Shown here: positions 26,432 through 38,966 of the stretch, piece after piece | How the letters are laid out: each line of letters starts with the position of its first letter | How positions within the stretch are numbered: the first letter of the stretch is position 1 | Source of the DNA: Pinus tabuliformis | Lineage: Eukaryota; Streptophyta; Pinopsida; Pinales; Pinaceae | Length of the DNA stretch: 64,000 bases | Direction of reading: 5' to 3' | Assembly (NCBI GenBank): GCA_031772625.1 | Contig: CM062807.1 | Coordinates: forward strand, 1,151,691,007-1,151,755,006 | The notes under the pieces: generated by a model | Database searches by the model: none | Told to the model about the DNA's origin: nothing | The model's input: only the letters and a program-made list of their open reading frames with translations | Translations under genes and position numbers: made by a program

Positions 26432-28666
26432 AGAACGTATTTCATCGGGTATTTTGAAGGCCGAGTAAGATTTTCATAAAATCTTGTAAAAATGTTAAGA
26501 AAACTGGATTATAATTTTCGAGCTTCACGATTATCGTGAGTAACAGGTTTTTTAATAATGTTAAATCTATTTTTACCTTTCAAAAAATATTTAAACACTT
26601 ACGTTTATATTTTTTGAAATAAAAATAAACAACCCAAAATTAATATATTTTTGGGGCCATAGTGATTGTAAATATAGATTTTCACAATATTATTGCTTTA
26701 AATTCATATTATCTATTAATTAGTTGTTTGACTTAAACTTGGCCATTCCCACCTCTAAAATAAAAATAACAATGAACTTTGGTTACGCTTGATTATAGGA
26801 TGTTTGAATTTATATTATTTAGTGATATTATAACTTTCTATTTTCCGAATTTAAAATTAAAACAAAAGTTACTTAATTTAAATGTAATTAAATTAAAATA
26901 AAAACAAAAAAATTTAAAATGTTATAATAAATTAATTTTAAATTGTAATTAAATGCATTATTAAATTTTGTAAATTAATATTATTTATATCGCAATATAC
27001 AAATATTTATTAACAGTTTATATTTGGCTTTTTATAGTTTGTCAACTTGTCCTGACGATGAACCACACTTGTTGGTTCAAAACGAGTCGACAAATGATTT
27101 ATCTTGTGATTTACGCCGAAGAATTTCTCGTAAACCGAATATGGTCTTATGAAAATCTTATTATTAGACCTGGGTATAGAGGCCCTATCATAAATTTCTA
27201 TTAAACATTAGTTTGTGAATATGAGAAATTTTATATTTATTTGTATTATGGTTAAGTTTGCACAAAAAACCTAAGTCAACTCTACCCCTTACAAATATAA
27301 TGTAAAAATATAAATATATCTCTCACCTACCATTAATAAATCTTTTTAAATTACATATGTGATTTTAAATAATCATTTTAAATTATATATGCAATTTTAA
27401 ATAATATATTTTTATTAGATTATATTAATCATTAGCCATTTTTGTAAATAGGAATATAAAATGATTATACTCATTAGCAATAATTTTATCACCTTCCCAA
27501 AACAAATTGTATCATAAATGCCCATCCTACACCTTGATGTGATATATGTACTTCTGGTTAATTAATAGAGGTAATTGACACATTAATAGAGGCAAAGGGC
27601 AATAACATGTTCAATTTGATAGTCAATCAAATTGAACATAAATAAATTAAATTATTTAAAAAAAAAAATCACATATTTCAATGTGTAATGTTATATTATA
27701 GAATTTTTTGCAAATGTTTTTTTGGCCAAACCCAAACTAATATGGGCTTGACCAAAAACCCATTGCAATATCTATTGCCTTGCAGGGATAATAAGGATGA
27801 CTATTGGTTATAAGATTATGCTTTTTCTAATTCTTACGCAATTATGGTATCTAAACAAATTTGAAAAAGAAAAAATAATTATTTAAAAAAGCATCATTAA
27901 TTTCTATTTAAATTTTTTAAAAACTTTAAATTAGTTTTTTTTCTAAACTATTTAGATAAATATAAGTCAACCTTCGTCTAGTAACTAGGTATATAATTAT
28001 TATTCTTAAATTTATCTAAACTTAATTAGGAGACTTCACTAATTAAGCTGATAGGCTTTTTATGGTGAGGTTCCTACTCACAACACTGTAGCAGATTCAT
28101 CGGCCTTCAAAGATATAACATTTCGATGGTGTGATTGACCATGGGCCTCCGATCTCCAATTTGCTCCACCCGAGGTTCTTTGACTCTTAATAATCGTGCG
28201 CTAGCCACATGGCGGAGTATGACATCATGACTGTGGAAAGGATGTTACGTCATAAAGCCAATGAGCAGTGCCTTCCGGGGCTAAGCCCTTTAGCTTGGGA
28301 CAGGGGATCGATTCTTTAGAATACTGCGCTACAAATTGTTCCAATGTGTAATGCATGAGACCACATCATACGTGCCTGGGCCTTTATAATATCGCGGAAT
28401 CACAATCGACGATTTCACAATGTAGCATTTGGTTGTAGTCCCAAAACTTGCGATCTTCGATGAGTGACGTGGCTTGATCTACGTGGAGAGGAAATGAGTG
28501 AAGCCCCTCCACGTGAAATTTTATCATATAAAACCTGTGTTAACCCTTCCTGCCCAACTTTACATGAAAACCTTTATTAACCTATGTCCACCCAACTTCA
28601 TGATTTAGATAGATAGAACAAATATTTAAACTGTCACCACCCTTCCGATGCACCGACAACCCTTGA
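26432..28666. other. AT-rich intergenic region downstream of CRK copy 1
   Basis: No gene is seen. Parts match the region downstream of CRK copy 2 (about 55775-57260), but about 0.85 kb here (roughly 26700-27700) has no counterpart there. From about 28020 the match is strong again, including the 'atgacatcatgactgtgg' and 'ctaagccctttagcttg' phrases and a block with 'gcggaatcacaatcg'. Confidence 0.6.
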
Positions 28667-29162
28667 TTCCTTTGAACTCTTTGTGACTATGGTGCTAGCC
28701 CCCAAATCGGAGCCCTCTCTATCGACGATTTCCAATCAGAGGTGTAACCTTGGTGCATGACATGTCAATTCGTCAATTGTTGATCGTCAATCACCTTCTA
28801 CGTTTGGGCCTTGGTCCTGTGGCTCTTCACGTGACCGCAGTCTAGCCCCCATATCAAATCCCTTCAATCGGAGGTTTCACTTCGATGCACAATACGCCTC
28901 AACCTGTGATCGTTGATCTCCCATACATGATGCCATCACTACCACGTATCTTCCACGTGTCACCTTTTGAATAATGCCACATGTCGCCTTTGATTCCTTT
29001 GAACTTTTTGTGACCGTGGTGCTAGCCCCAAATTGGAGCCCTCTATCGACAATTTCTAATCGGATGTGTAACCTTGGTGCACGACATGTTAATTCGTCGA
29101 TTTCCGATTGTTGATCACCTTCTGCGTTTGGGCCTTGGTCTTGTGGCTCTTCACGTGACCAC

Positions 29163-30163
29163 TGTAGAAATTCTACAAAATCTCTACAAATCTACCTCTA
29201 AGATCTCTATAGAAAATATGACTGTAGATTAACCCGATAATGCAATATACCAAAGAAAAATACTATAATCTACTTCTACTATCAATTTGCGGAAGCTTAA
29301 AGATGGAGCAAAATCAAGCTGAACACATATAACCAGAAGAAGAAGAATCAATGCACATGAAACATAGCAAATACTCAGGGGAAAGCCTTAGCTAAAAACC
29401 CCACTATCTGTATTATCATACAAGGTGGAAATACATCAGAATTATACAAAGCCTTAGCTCTCACAGCTAGCCAGCGCTCAGTACAATCCTCCTGAATGCT
29501 CACAGGCAATCAAAGCTTCTCACAAGCCTTCTCCTCTGCCCTCCAAGCTCCTATTTCCTTACGTTGTTTCCCTGGGTGATCCTCCTATTACCAAGTGGAA
29601 AACTCTCAACCAAGTGGAACACTTATCTCTCACACTGATCTCACACCCTATCAAAACTGTGCAATCCTCAAGGAACCTTACCTTGATTTCATCCATGAGT
29701 TTCCTTTATAGGAAAGCACATGCAACTGATAGTACACTGTCCTTGACATTTAGCTCAACTGGGTCTTCCTCAGAACAGACATGCATGAGTTTCTGATGAG
29801 GGAATCTTCAGTTATCTGGAGTACACTGGTTGAGTGCATGCATGCATCAACTGACTCATAACTCACAATTAGTTCCTCAAACAGTTTGGAACTAATTTAA
29901 CTGGACTTATTTTAGTAAACTGAGCTAACTAATTACAACTCAATCTTATCTCCTTAAGGGATAATCTCCTTAATTTAACGGACAACTGTTGCATGACTTC
30001 AGAAAGACTTCTAACTTGAATTTATCCAACTAATTAATCCATAATGAGTTAATTAATTATTTCCAAGAAGCTGGTGAGACTAAATTTGATTTTAATTCAA
30101 GGACAGATTAAAATTGGAATTTTTGGATTCTATTTTTATCATTTCTTGTTGCTATTTTCAACA
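29163..30163 (-). repeat. 3' LTR of the gag-protease copia element
   Basis: This 1001-bp LTR begins tgtagaaatt and ends ttcaaca as read on plus. It matches 32102-33125 with many small differences and short indels, so this insertion is older than the copia element at 46798. Confidence 0.9.
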
Positions 30164-30784
30164 CTCCCTCTCAACAAGAAAGGAATTCAACTCGATCTCG
30201 ATCGTGAACCTTTGGAATGCTATGCATGCAACACTTCTCTCTAGTGTTGTTGCTCTAAGAACTTCATAAAACATCCAACCTGAATCAGTATGATGCATCT
30301 ATCATTAATGTCTCTGACTGATATTGCCTCTGTCAACTGAAAACTTTGCGCTTCGGCTGACTCTGCGTTTCTGCACTGTTGTCAATCCTTCTTTGCACTC
30401 TTTAGTATCTGACTGCTCTAGCCTTTGTCACTTTGATATTTGACTGCATCAATCGCATTGATTCCTCCTGCTACTATGTACTTTGGGCTCCTGTAGCAAG
30501 GTACGATCCATGAGATAAAACCTCTCAATGGACCCTACCCAATTTCAACCTTCTTGGTACTATCACTTCACATCTCCCCACCTCACACCTGGAGGTATGG
30601 CTGCATGTGATGCCTCTGCCCACTTCTCCAATTGTGACTCCTCCACAATTGTCTGAGAATTCTTCTGAGGCTACATGTTGAGAGGTAATTTACTCTCCCT
30701 CTCAACCACCAAGTCTCTAACATTTGTCTTGCTCCTCAAGGCTTTACATGCATCTTGAACCTCAAGAGCATACAAGTTTTTAAC

Positions 30785-32041
30785 TCATGAATCGATTTGT
30801 TTCACCTTTCTCGTGGTGATGTGTCTAAGGAAAACCTTTCCCTTACCGAAGACAACATCGTAGACTTTGTTGTCCAACATCACGACTGATACCAAGTTCT
30901 TCTTTAGTCCAGGCACATACTTCACATCTATCAAGGTGATAGGAGCTCCATGCTCCCTCTGAAAAGAAATCTTGCCCACTCCTGAAACACTATACTTTCC
31001 GTTGTAACCCATCTTTATGTGCATCTTGAGGTCTTTCTCCTCCAAGGTACTAAATAAAATTTTATTGTTGGTCATATGGAAAGAGGCTCCACTGTCAAGA
31101 CACCAAACACAACCCATCATCGATGACACCATGCATGCGATGAGAGTAAAGTCCATTTTGAACTGAGAGGCTAATGCCTCACCTTCCGATCCTTTCGAGG
31201 ATCCCTTCTTGGACTTCTTCGAAGGGAAATTAGTCGCATAATGACCCATCTCGTGACAATTAAAGCATCTCACTTTAGACTTGTCACCCTTCTTCCCTCC
31301 ATGAGAAGAATTCGATTTGGAATGGGAATCCTTCCGCTTCCCTTTCCTTGCCTCACTTGCTAAGGCCAGATTTTCTTCATCATCATCCTTGGATGAAGAA
31401 CCATCTCGTGTGCTCCTCCTGATCTCCTCCTGCATCATATCCGACCAGAGTCGTTCCCAATCCAACAATTTCTCCCTTCCATTCACAGAGTCCTGGTAAT
31501 TATTCCAGCTCTTTGGAAGGCCAAGGAGAGTGAGGCTCACCATATCATCATCATCAGTAGTTATTCACACACTTCCAAGCTCATCTCTGCAAGCGGTGAG
31601 CTTGTTCAGATATGTGGAAATAGTATCGCCCTTGTCCGTCTTGATTCTTCGAAGCTTATCCTTGAGCGCCAATTTCCTCTGGTCGCTACTGTTCTTGTAG
31701 GGGTTCTTCAATGTCTTCCACATTGAATATGGAGTATCCTTCACATGGAGAGTCGAGACAATATGGTCTCGAACTCCCTTAAAGATGATCCATCTTGCCT
31801 TCGCCACACACTTCTTCCACTCAGACAACTCTTGTGCATTAGTTGAAGCTGGCTTTTGGATTTCTTGATCAATGAAATCCTTCAAGCTATTGTCTTCTAA
31901 TACAGCCTCCATGTGATCTTTCCATGCTATGTAATTTGAGCTGCCTTCCAAGGCATACTCGAGTCTCAAGCCATAGAACGCCATTGGCCAACGTTGGAGT
32001 ATGATAAGAATTCGATTTGCACCTGTAACCCCGAACTTCAA
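30785..32041 (-). pseudogene. Copia gag-protease, one stop and no pol
   Basis: Two minus-strand frames in the same register (32041 to 31565, then 31543 to 30785) are split by a single TGA after ELGSV. The first part is a UBN2-type gag with SNYIAWKDHMEAVL and YLNKLTACRDELG. The second continues with LLGLPKSWNNYQDSVNG, a basic linker and a zinc knuckle CFNCHEMGHYATNF in which the last Cys is Phe, followed by the protease active site CLDSGASFHMT. The frame ends after the N-terminal half of the protease region (VPGLKKNLVSV...). The lost knuckle cysteine and the stop indicate decay; the deletion of pol is the main structural change. Confidence 0.85.
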
Positions 32042-32101
32042 ACTTCGAATTCTCTTCTCCGTATACTATTCATTGCTCCGATAAACTTGGCTCTGATACC
32101 A

Positions 32102-33125
32102 TGTAGAAATTCTGAAAATTCTCTACAAATCTACCTCTGAGATCTATGTAGAAAATATGACTGTAGATTAACGTGATATTGCAATATACCAAAGCATAAT
32201 ACTATAATCTACTTCTACTATCAATTTGCAAAAGCTTAAAGATTGAGCAAGATCGAGCTGAACACATATAACCAGAAGAAGAAGAATCAATGCACATGAA
32301 ACACAAAAAATACTCAGGGGAAAGCCTTAGCTAAAAACCCCACTATTTGTATTATCATACAAGGTGGAAATACATCAGAATTATACAAAGCCTTAGCTCT
32401 CACAGCTAGCCAACTCTCAGTACAATCCTCCTGGATGCTCATAGGCAATTAAAGCTTCTCACAAGCCTTCTCCTTTGCCCTCCAAGCTCCTATTTCCTTG
32501 TGATGATTCTCTTGGGTGATCCTCCTGTTACCAAGTGGAAAACTCTCAAACAAGTGGAACACTAATCTCTCACACTGATCTCACACCCTATCAAAACTGC
32601 GCAATCCTCAATGAACCTTACCTTGACTGCATGCATGAGTTTCCTTTATAGGAAAACACATGCAACCGATAATACATTGTCATTGACATTTAGCTCAACG
32701 GGGTCTTCCTCAGAATAGACATGCATGAGTTTCTGATGAGGGAATCTTCAGTTATCTGGAGTACACTGGTTGAGTGCATGCATGCATCAACTGACTCATA
32801 ACTCACAATTAGTTCCTCAAATAGTTTGGAACTAATTTAACTAGACTTAACTCAGTAAAATGAGCTAACTAATTACAACTCAAATATAACTCAATCTTAT
32901 CTCCTTAATTAATGGATAGTCTCCTTAATTTAAGGGATTATTGTTGCATGACTTCAGAAAGACTTCTAACTTGAATTTCTCCAACTAATTAATCCATAAT
33001 GAATTAATTAATTATTTCCAAGCAGCTGATGAGAATAAATTCGATTTTAACTCACAATTTTAATTCAAGGATAAATTAAAATTGGAATTTCTGGATTCTA
33101 TTTTTATCATTTCTTGTTGCCAACA
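32102..33125 (-). repeat. 5' LTR of the gag-protease copia element
   Basis: This 1024-bp partner of 29163-30163 lies directly next to the Met-tRNA primer-binding site. It carries small duplications (for example around 32880-32940) absent from the other LTR. Confidence 0.9.
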
Positions 33126-33600
33126 ACCACAGTCTAGCCATTCAATCAGAGATTTCAATTCGATGCAAAATACACCTCAACTTGTGATTGTTGATCTCCC
33201 ATACATGACACCATCATTGCCATGTATCTGCCACATGTCACCTTTTGAATAATGCCATATGTCGCCCTTGATTCCTTTGAACTCTTTGTGGCCGTGGTGC
33301 TAGCCCCCAAATTGGAGACATCTCTATTGATGATTTCCAATCAAAGGTGTAAATTTCGTTCACAACATGTCAATTCGCTGATCACCTCCTACGTTTGGGC
33401 CTTGGTCCTGTGGCTCTTCACGTAACCACAGTCTAGCCCCTATATTAGAGCCCTTCAATCAGAGGTTTCACTTCGATGCACAATACGCTTGAACCTCTGA
33501 TCGTTGATCTCCCATACATGATGCCATCACTGCCATGTGTCACATTTTGAATAATGCCACGTGCCACCATTTTTGGGCCTATTGTTTTCCTTTAAACTGT

Positions 33601-34399
33601 TGAATCCACCTACACGTGTCAACCCTATTGGCACTTTTTGATGACAACAAACTCCTCGTGTCACTTGTCACAACCAATTATTGGCTGCAACGCGTCCCTT
33701 AACGCATCTAGTCATTGTTTGTCGTGTGTCTCTTATTAGATCCAATCTTTTTTCTGCCACGCGTCCCTTTGGGAGGAGAGATAAAATGCTCAAGCCTCTT
33801 TGGTTTTGTAGAAAATCCTTTGTTAATTTGTTATCGTCCATCCCGACACTTTAACACTAGTGACCCATTTCAGTGGTTTCATTGCATATCACAACTCGCA
33901 ATATCGACACTTTTAAGATGTGGCCCATTCTCAGAAAGTTCCACTTGAGAGCGGATGCGATGTTCTATTGAATTATTTTTCATACCTTTGGAGGGTCTAG
34001 ATATCGAAATGAATAGAAATCTCCAAAGTTGGAAGTCGGAACTTGAAAAAATAGGGCATTTGGAGGTTGACAAGGATCGCTAGATATCTGAAACAAATAA
34101 GGCAGTGACAACTCGGACCTGCGGGACATTCATGTTGGTCTATTAGTAAGATGAACCTCTTTATAATAGAGTTATATCGTACTAATAACATCGCAGAAAT
34201 TATTTTCGAAATTTCTGATACATGTAGCATTGGTCTTGTATAATAACAAACAAATATCTAAATTTTGAATCTCTGAACTGTGTTATGGACCTCCAACCAC
34301 TAATATGAAACCCTGATTTTTTTATCATGCCAAACTTAAATGTGAAATTTCATCCGCCCCTTATCGTAGCTTTTGGAATACGACCTCCGATAAGATCCT
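33601..34399. other. Duplicated non-coding block upstream of RPA1 copy A
   Basis: This region matches about 57610-58430 along its length and holds no gene that I recognise. Open frames here occur in both copies but at different lengths, with no shared protein conservation. Confidence 0.55.
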
Positions 34400-35095
34400 C
34401 TGTCTATGCACATATCTTGCTCTCACTGTCTATTTTATTCATTAATTACCACTTGTTAGCCAACTATGTGCATTTATTGTCTTTTTATTCTCCCTCACAC
34501 GAATATCGTATGTTTTATGCCCTTGTACAGAGGAAAACTAATATGATTGCTCGACCTTTTTTTCCCATAGATTTCCAAAATATTTCTTCTAGTGTCAAGG
34601 TTTCAATGCCCGAAAAATCTGATATATATTTAATCAATATGCCAAATTTTTTTAACGATTACAACTTAAAATATCTACACGCATCTTGGTCTCAATGGCT
34701 ACTCTATTCATTAATCTAATTAACGAACCGACCATGTGCATTTATTTTTGGTTTATTCTCACTCGCACAAAATTGATATGTTTTATGCCCTAGACACTTT
34801 ATTATATGTGTTTATTCAAATGAACCACATTGATATGCTGGATTAGACTTTCAACTTGCAAGGATTCGAAAAGGATTCTTCTCATGTCAAAGTTTCAAAA
34901 TCCCAAAACTCCCATGTATATTTAATATGTCACATTTTCCTTCGATTAAGGTTTGAAACTTATCCACACATCCTAATGTTGAGGAATGTTCTATTCAATA
35001 ATCTAATTATTGGCCCACCTATGTGCATTTATTCTCACTTTACTCTCGCTCGGACGAGCATCCTTATCATTGTCTCTGTCATTGGTAACCCCATG
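34400..35095. repeat. Degenerate tandem units of about 290 bp
   Basis: Three units share the order 'cattaat...tatgtgcattta', 'ttattctc..tc.cac.cgaa', 'atatgttttatgccct', 'gtcaa.gtttcaa..cccgaaa' and 'tatatttaat...atgccacattt'. They start near 34400, 34690 and 34975. The same array occurs in the other block at about 58440-59060. Open frames in it are therefore repeat-driven and I do not call them genes. Confidence 0.55.
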
Positions 35096-35687
35096 ACCTA
35101 TGCCACATGTCCTAAATCTGATCTATTGCTCCCTCTACTTAGCTAGTAGATGGGCGCGTGCTCTATTTAGCCTCTTCACGTCGCATTATTCTGCGGATTT
35201 TTTGAGTTTCATTTTTTGTTGGTGTTTCTGTGCTATTGTTGGTCTCTTGTTGTTGCTACTACATGTCGTGCTAATGTCTTCAACCGGATAACTACCCCGA
35301 AATTTTAATAAAAAACAGGTGAGAATCGAGAACCTGCTAACCATATCATCTTCTGCACTCAAATGACAAGTATCAATGTTTTCATACTGCATATATAGCT
35401 TAAAATACTATGTGCATTGTCATGACGTACAAGACACCTACCTGTAGAGTTTCTGAAATGCCATATATAGACAACCAACTTTCTATGCTTAAACATTTCA
35501 ATTTTCCTTTCCCCTTACCTTTGACTATTGGCAACAATCTAAATTGTAAACAGTTCTTCTTTCATTTGGCTCCAAGTATGAAAATCATGTGAACGATCGT
35601 TCTCACTACTTTATTTCTGCTTCTCTTCCAATGTTGATAGCATTTTACGTGCTTTCACCTTTCAGGACACATCCTTTCCTTGTCATC

Positions 35688-36732
35688 ACGGAAGTTGCCT
35701 TGACAACGAATGTCATTAATTTTTTTCTCGTTGGCTCTACAATGATCCAAGCATCATTCCAAATAATTGAACTTGGTCTTCTTGCTTCCACAAAGACATC
35801 GTCCCAATACTATCGCATTTCCCTCTCCAACGGTACCTCTCAGTACAAAACTTTGCTTCTGTCTACTTACAATGGCCATGTCGTCTCTGGTTCCCTCTAG
35901 TTGGGTTCGATTATCATTTTCAAATAAGTCAGTTGCACTTTTTTGCAAAACTATGTGTATGTTCACTCTTCACCATATTCTTGATGTTTTTATGTTCCTT
36001 CCCTCTCTCCGCCACTGTCACTCCGACTAATGCTGCATTTCTTTTCTCTTTCTTTCCTTCTTTTCAAGACTTTGCAAATTATTGAACTGGAAGTTCTCGA
36101 ACATCATGAAACTTTGATTGGGGATCCAGATCTTCTTTAAATTGTACAAATGTAGATATACCAATCGGGCTCTTCAACATCACATGCCCTCACCTTGTCT
36201 ATTGCTACTTCAACACATGATTTTGCATCATCATCAACTCAGTTGTCCTCTGCTCTACGTGCTACCATTCCATTCATGATGCTAAGCCTCTATTGTAAAA
36301 AATGGTTGATCCAGGGTAGGGTGCTTGGAAAAACATCTGTTCGCTCCTACAACAATGCTTGAGGCTCTAGAAAGGTCTTTGGATTTGACCTCGTTGATTC
36401 TGCCAATGATACAATCCATCTATCTGCCTTCGGTGATCTGTCAGATTCCTTGCATGACCTTGTCTAAAGTGGTAAGCTTTACATGGTCTCAAATGGCACT
36501 ATGAAACCAACAAACACAAATTACAACCATCTGGATAGCAAATGGGAAGTCTCCCTCTCTGCAACTCCCATTGTTGAACCTTCCTTAGATGATGTTCCGA
36601 CAATTCCTTTCCACCGTTTCCATTTTAAATCTATAGATGAAATCAAATTTTCAAACCTCATCTCAATTGTCAACATCATTGCCATTGTCATGTCCACTTC
36701 TAGAACTTCCACCATTCGTTGAAGAGATGGCT
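35688..36732 (+). pseudogene. RPA1-like (replication protein A large subunit) pseudogene, copy A
   Basis: RPA1 is the ssDNA-binding subunit of replication protein A. This copy matches the better preserved copy at 59705-61020. The N-terminal OB domain lies at 35688-35970 (RISLSNGTSQYKTLLLSTY). An intron follows, ending at ttttcaag near 36069, then the second exon with TLQIIELEVLE, and the start of the DNA-binding domain A (YKKW-like ...WLIQGRVLGKTS, KVFGFDLVDSAND). Lesions: the start codon is ACG (35688-35690), stops interrupt both exons (CTC TAG, AAA TAA, CTT TAA), and the homology ends abruptly at about 36732 after the shared TGA. Nothing after that point resembles RPA1. Confidence 0.8.
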
Positions 36733-37390
36733 TTGTGATGAGCCTAGGTATTGTAACAAGAATGCTGCAACTCCCAGGGCTATCAGCTTTGCTTATCAAC
36801 CTGGGGTTCGTACAAACTTGGAGGTGACAGTGCTATATGCACAAGTAGAAGTGAAGGTACTGCCTATTGTCACTGCTCATCTGGCAAGAGACCCCAGGGG
36901 TTCCAAGCCAAACTTCTATAGGGTCAGAAGAAGCTTGATTTTTATGGAAGAAGAGAAAATATATTCTAAGGAAGAGCTACTCTACTGCAGTTTGAAGAAA
37001 AAAATCATGTAATGTTAAACTCACACCAGACCCTAGCTAACTAATTAAACAACTATGCTAAGTAGAATTACTATATCAATCACTAATCTAATGCTAATTA
37101 TCTAAGTTACAGAGGTAAAAGCATCAAAACTATACTAAGGGGTAAGCAAAGGAAACTAATCTAAGTCTGTGTTTAAGCGGAAGAGCAGTCAGAGATCAAA
37201 ATTGGTCAAAAGAGGACATAAGGGAGCAACAACGCATAAGGACCATTGGATCAAGTGGGTGAAAGGCAAACGAACGACTGAGATCGGATCGCAGGAGGGT
37301 ACGTAGGTAGATGGGCGAACAGGGTTAACTAATAGGATGGACGGCTGAGATTATATCGCGAAGGCTAAGTCAAGAGCTGGACGGACATGA
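36733..37390. other. Unassigned sequence after the RPA1 copy A breakpoint
   Basis: An open stretch of about 95 codons follows the breakpoint (36719-37012, plus; includes PGVRTNLEVTVLYAQVEVKV). It has no domain I know and no counterpart in the second block. It is followed by AT-rich sequence and then by 'gactgagatcggatcg' and 'ggacggctgagatt' phrases like those of the next repeats. Confidence 0.4.
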
Positions 37391-38015
37391 TTAATCGACA
37401 GATGGATGGCGGAGATTAGATCGCGGGCAAAAGAAACGTGCGGAAATGGTAGTAGGTTGACAGAGGTGGTAAGCTGTATTTCGTGTGCCTTGAAAACCAT
37501 AAGCTGTATTTTGAAATTTCACACGATTAGCCTCCCTGGGCGACACGTAGCATGGGGAAACCACTCTTATCACATGCCCTTGGGCAGATAATGATCGGAC
37601 AGAAATCCGCGCGATAGGGCGCGACAACCGTTGGATCAGACGGGGTTGATCAACAGTGGAGATTGGCCAAGCTAGTTGGTAGTTGGGTGAAGCAACAGCC
37701 ATTGGATCAAGGGATAGATGGACGGTGGAGGTTAAAGCGGGAGAAGAAAATATGCGGAAATGATGGAGCGGGTTTAGAGGGCGGTAAGTTGTTTATCGCA
37801 CGCCCTCAAAGCTGTAAGTGGTTTTCTAGAATTTTACGCAATTAGCCTCCCCAGATGACACGTAGCATGGGGAAACCACTCTTATCGCGTGCCCTCAGGT
37901 GGATAACGATTAGACAAAAATCCATGCGATATGGCACGATAGCCGTCGGATCTAGCTAGGCAGATCAACAGTGGAGACTTGACCGAGCTAGTTGGCAAGC
38001 GGGTGCACGATAGTC
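37391..38015. repeat. Two tandem copies of a ~315-bp GC-richer unit
   Basis: The phrases 'tggacggtggaggttaaa...', 'attagcctccc', 'gacacgtagcatggggaaac', 'cactcttatc' and 'ccgttggatc' occur in the same order twice, about 315 bp apart (for example gacacgtagcatgggg near 37540 and 37857). A third partial repeat of 'cggatct...gcagatc' follows at about 38015-38050. The minus-strand frame 37391-37702 follows the repeat and is not a credible gene. Confidence 0.7.
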
Positions 38016-38430
38016 ATCGGATCTGATGAGGCAGATCGACGGTGGGGATTTAAAGTGAAAAAAGTCAGTGTTAAAAGTGAATCGGGCGGTGATTGGTCGA
38101 GTTTTGCTATGAAAGGAAATATACGGGAAAAAATCGTTTAAACCGTGAATTAACAGCTTCCGCCTAAGTATTTCATGCTGAGGGGGAATTAAAGGGATAT
38201 GAGGGAGATCAAATGATAGGAAGAGAGTGAAGGAGCAGATGATCATGAAAGGAACAGAGTAACAATGTAGTGAACCTAGTGACTGCGTTAAACAACAAAC
38301 TCCATGTGAAAACCAAAACCCTGTGTTTTTGGGATTGTTGCAGGGTTTCTTCCTCACGTCATGGTCCCAGAGGGAGGAGGTGAGGTCGAGACACCTGTGG
38401 GAAACCTTGTGGATCTTTTCTTTGCTAACC
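38016..38430. other. Unassigned stretch
   Basis: A minus-strand open frame of 130 codons (37965-38357) ends in FWFSHGVCCLTQSLGSL-like sequence near its start; I recognise no domain. Nothing else is seen. Confidence 0.3.
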
Positions 38431-38770
38431 TGCTAATTGAATGAAACCATAAATGATCTACTCTGCACTACTGTAATGCGACTACAACTATTTAAGCAAA
38501 TGAACAGTTAAACAATAAACCTTTGTAATGGAAATGCAGCTACTTAAACAAATAACCAGTTAAACCATGAATCATCTACTCTATACTGTGGTGATGCAAA
38601 TGTAACTACTTAAGAAAATAAACAACTAAACCATGAAGCTATGCTAGTGTTGTAATGGAAATGAACTACTTAAGCAAATGAACAAGAAACCATGAATATG
38701 TACTACTGTTGTAATGAAAATGCATCTAATTAAGCAAATGAATAGAAAACAGGAATCTATGCTAGCATAT
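38430..38770. repeat. Five to six degenerate tandem units of ~60-70 bp
   Basis: A unit around 'gtaatgcaaatgcaactacttaagcaaatgaaca' (split here only by variation) followed by 'ttaaaccatgaatct' repeats from about 38470 to 38760. Unit boundaries drift, with point changes in every copy. Confidence 0.7.
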
Positions 38771-38902
38771 CAATACAATAAAGAGGAGATTTGGCTGCTA
38801 GGGTTGGGCCCTAACCTAAGAGCTTCATCCCTCTAAGTTAACTGAGTGCTGGCTCAAAACAAAACTCGTCTTCATTATAAATCAAAAACTGTTTTGCAGT
38901 GA

Positions 38903-38966
38903 CTTATAATTAATGTTTGTATATTTATGCATCTCTCGGTGGCTGCTGCTGCTGATCCTTACACTA
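38903..38966 (+). pseudogene. Short CRK exon 1 fragment
   Basis: About 65 bp match the signal-peptide part of CRK exon 1 (aatgtttgtatatttatgc, then ctctc, then ctgctgatcc and cacactaatt). The fragment has an expanded gctgctgctgctg run. It stops abruptly and passes directly into sequence equal to 20507 onward, so it marks a recombination junction between a lost CRK copy and the left edge of the second duplicated block. Confidence 0.65.

Larger units (their letters stand above)
29163..33125 (-). mobile_element. Gag-protease-only Ty1/copia element, minus strand
   Basis: A 3.96-kb LTR element has LTRs at 29163-30163 and 32102-33125. The primer-binding site is complementary to initiator Met tRNA (minus strand, 32088-32101, tggctctgatacca as written on plus), the polypurine tract is next to the left LTR (minus strand gagagggag, about 30164-30172), and a 5-bp target duplication accac sits at 29158-29162 and 33126-33130. 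The internal region is only 1.94 kb and encodes gag and the beginning of the protease; integrase, reverse transcriptase and RNase H are absent. The matching site in the duplicated block near 57430 lacks the element. It would need another element to move. Confidence 0.9.
28667..33600. repeat. About three tandem units of ~300-330 bp, the middle one split by a copia element
   Basis: A unit beginning 'gattcctttgaactctttgt' and containing 'gtgctagcccc', 'ggcctt ggtc...tgtggctcttcacgt' and 'gatctcccatacatgatgcc' starts at about 28667, 28997 and 33267. The middle unit is interrupted at 29162/33126 by the copia element; without it the units have similar length. The second duplicated block (57267-57600) has a single unit, so amplification happened in this block only. 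ACGTG cores recur in each unit (cttcacgtgacc, ccacgtgtcacc). No open frame is convincing. Confidence 0.7.

Noticed and set aside
28240..28340. Possible tRNA-like segment in 'gggctaagccctttagcttgg'
   Set aside because: No complete cloverleaf or A and B boxes could be traced by eye.
34327..34719. 130-codon plus-strand frame
   Set aside because: It lies in a degenerate tandem array; the duplicate copy has the frame broken and no protein-level conservation.
37391..37702. 103-codon minus-strand frame
   Set aside because: It coincides with a tandem DNA repeat and is not kept in the second unit.
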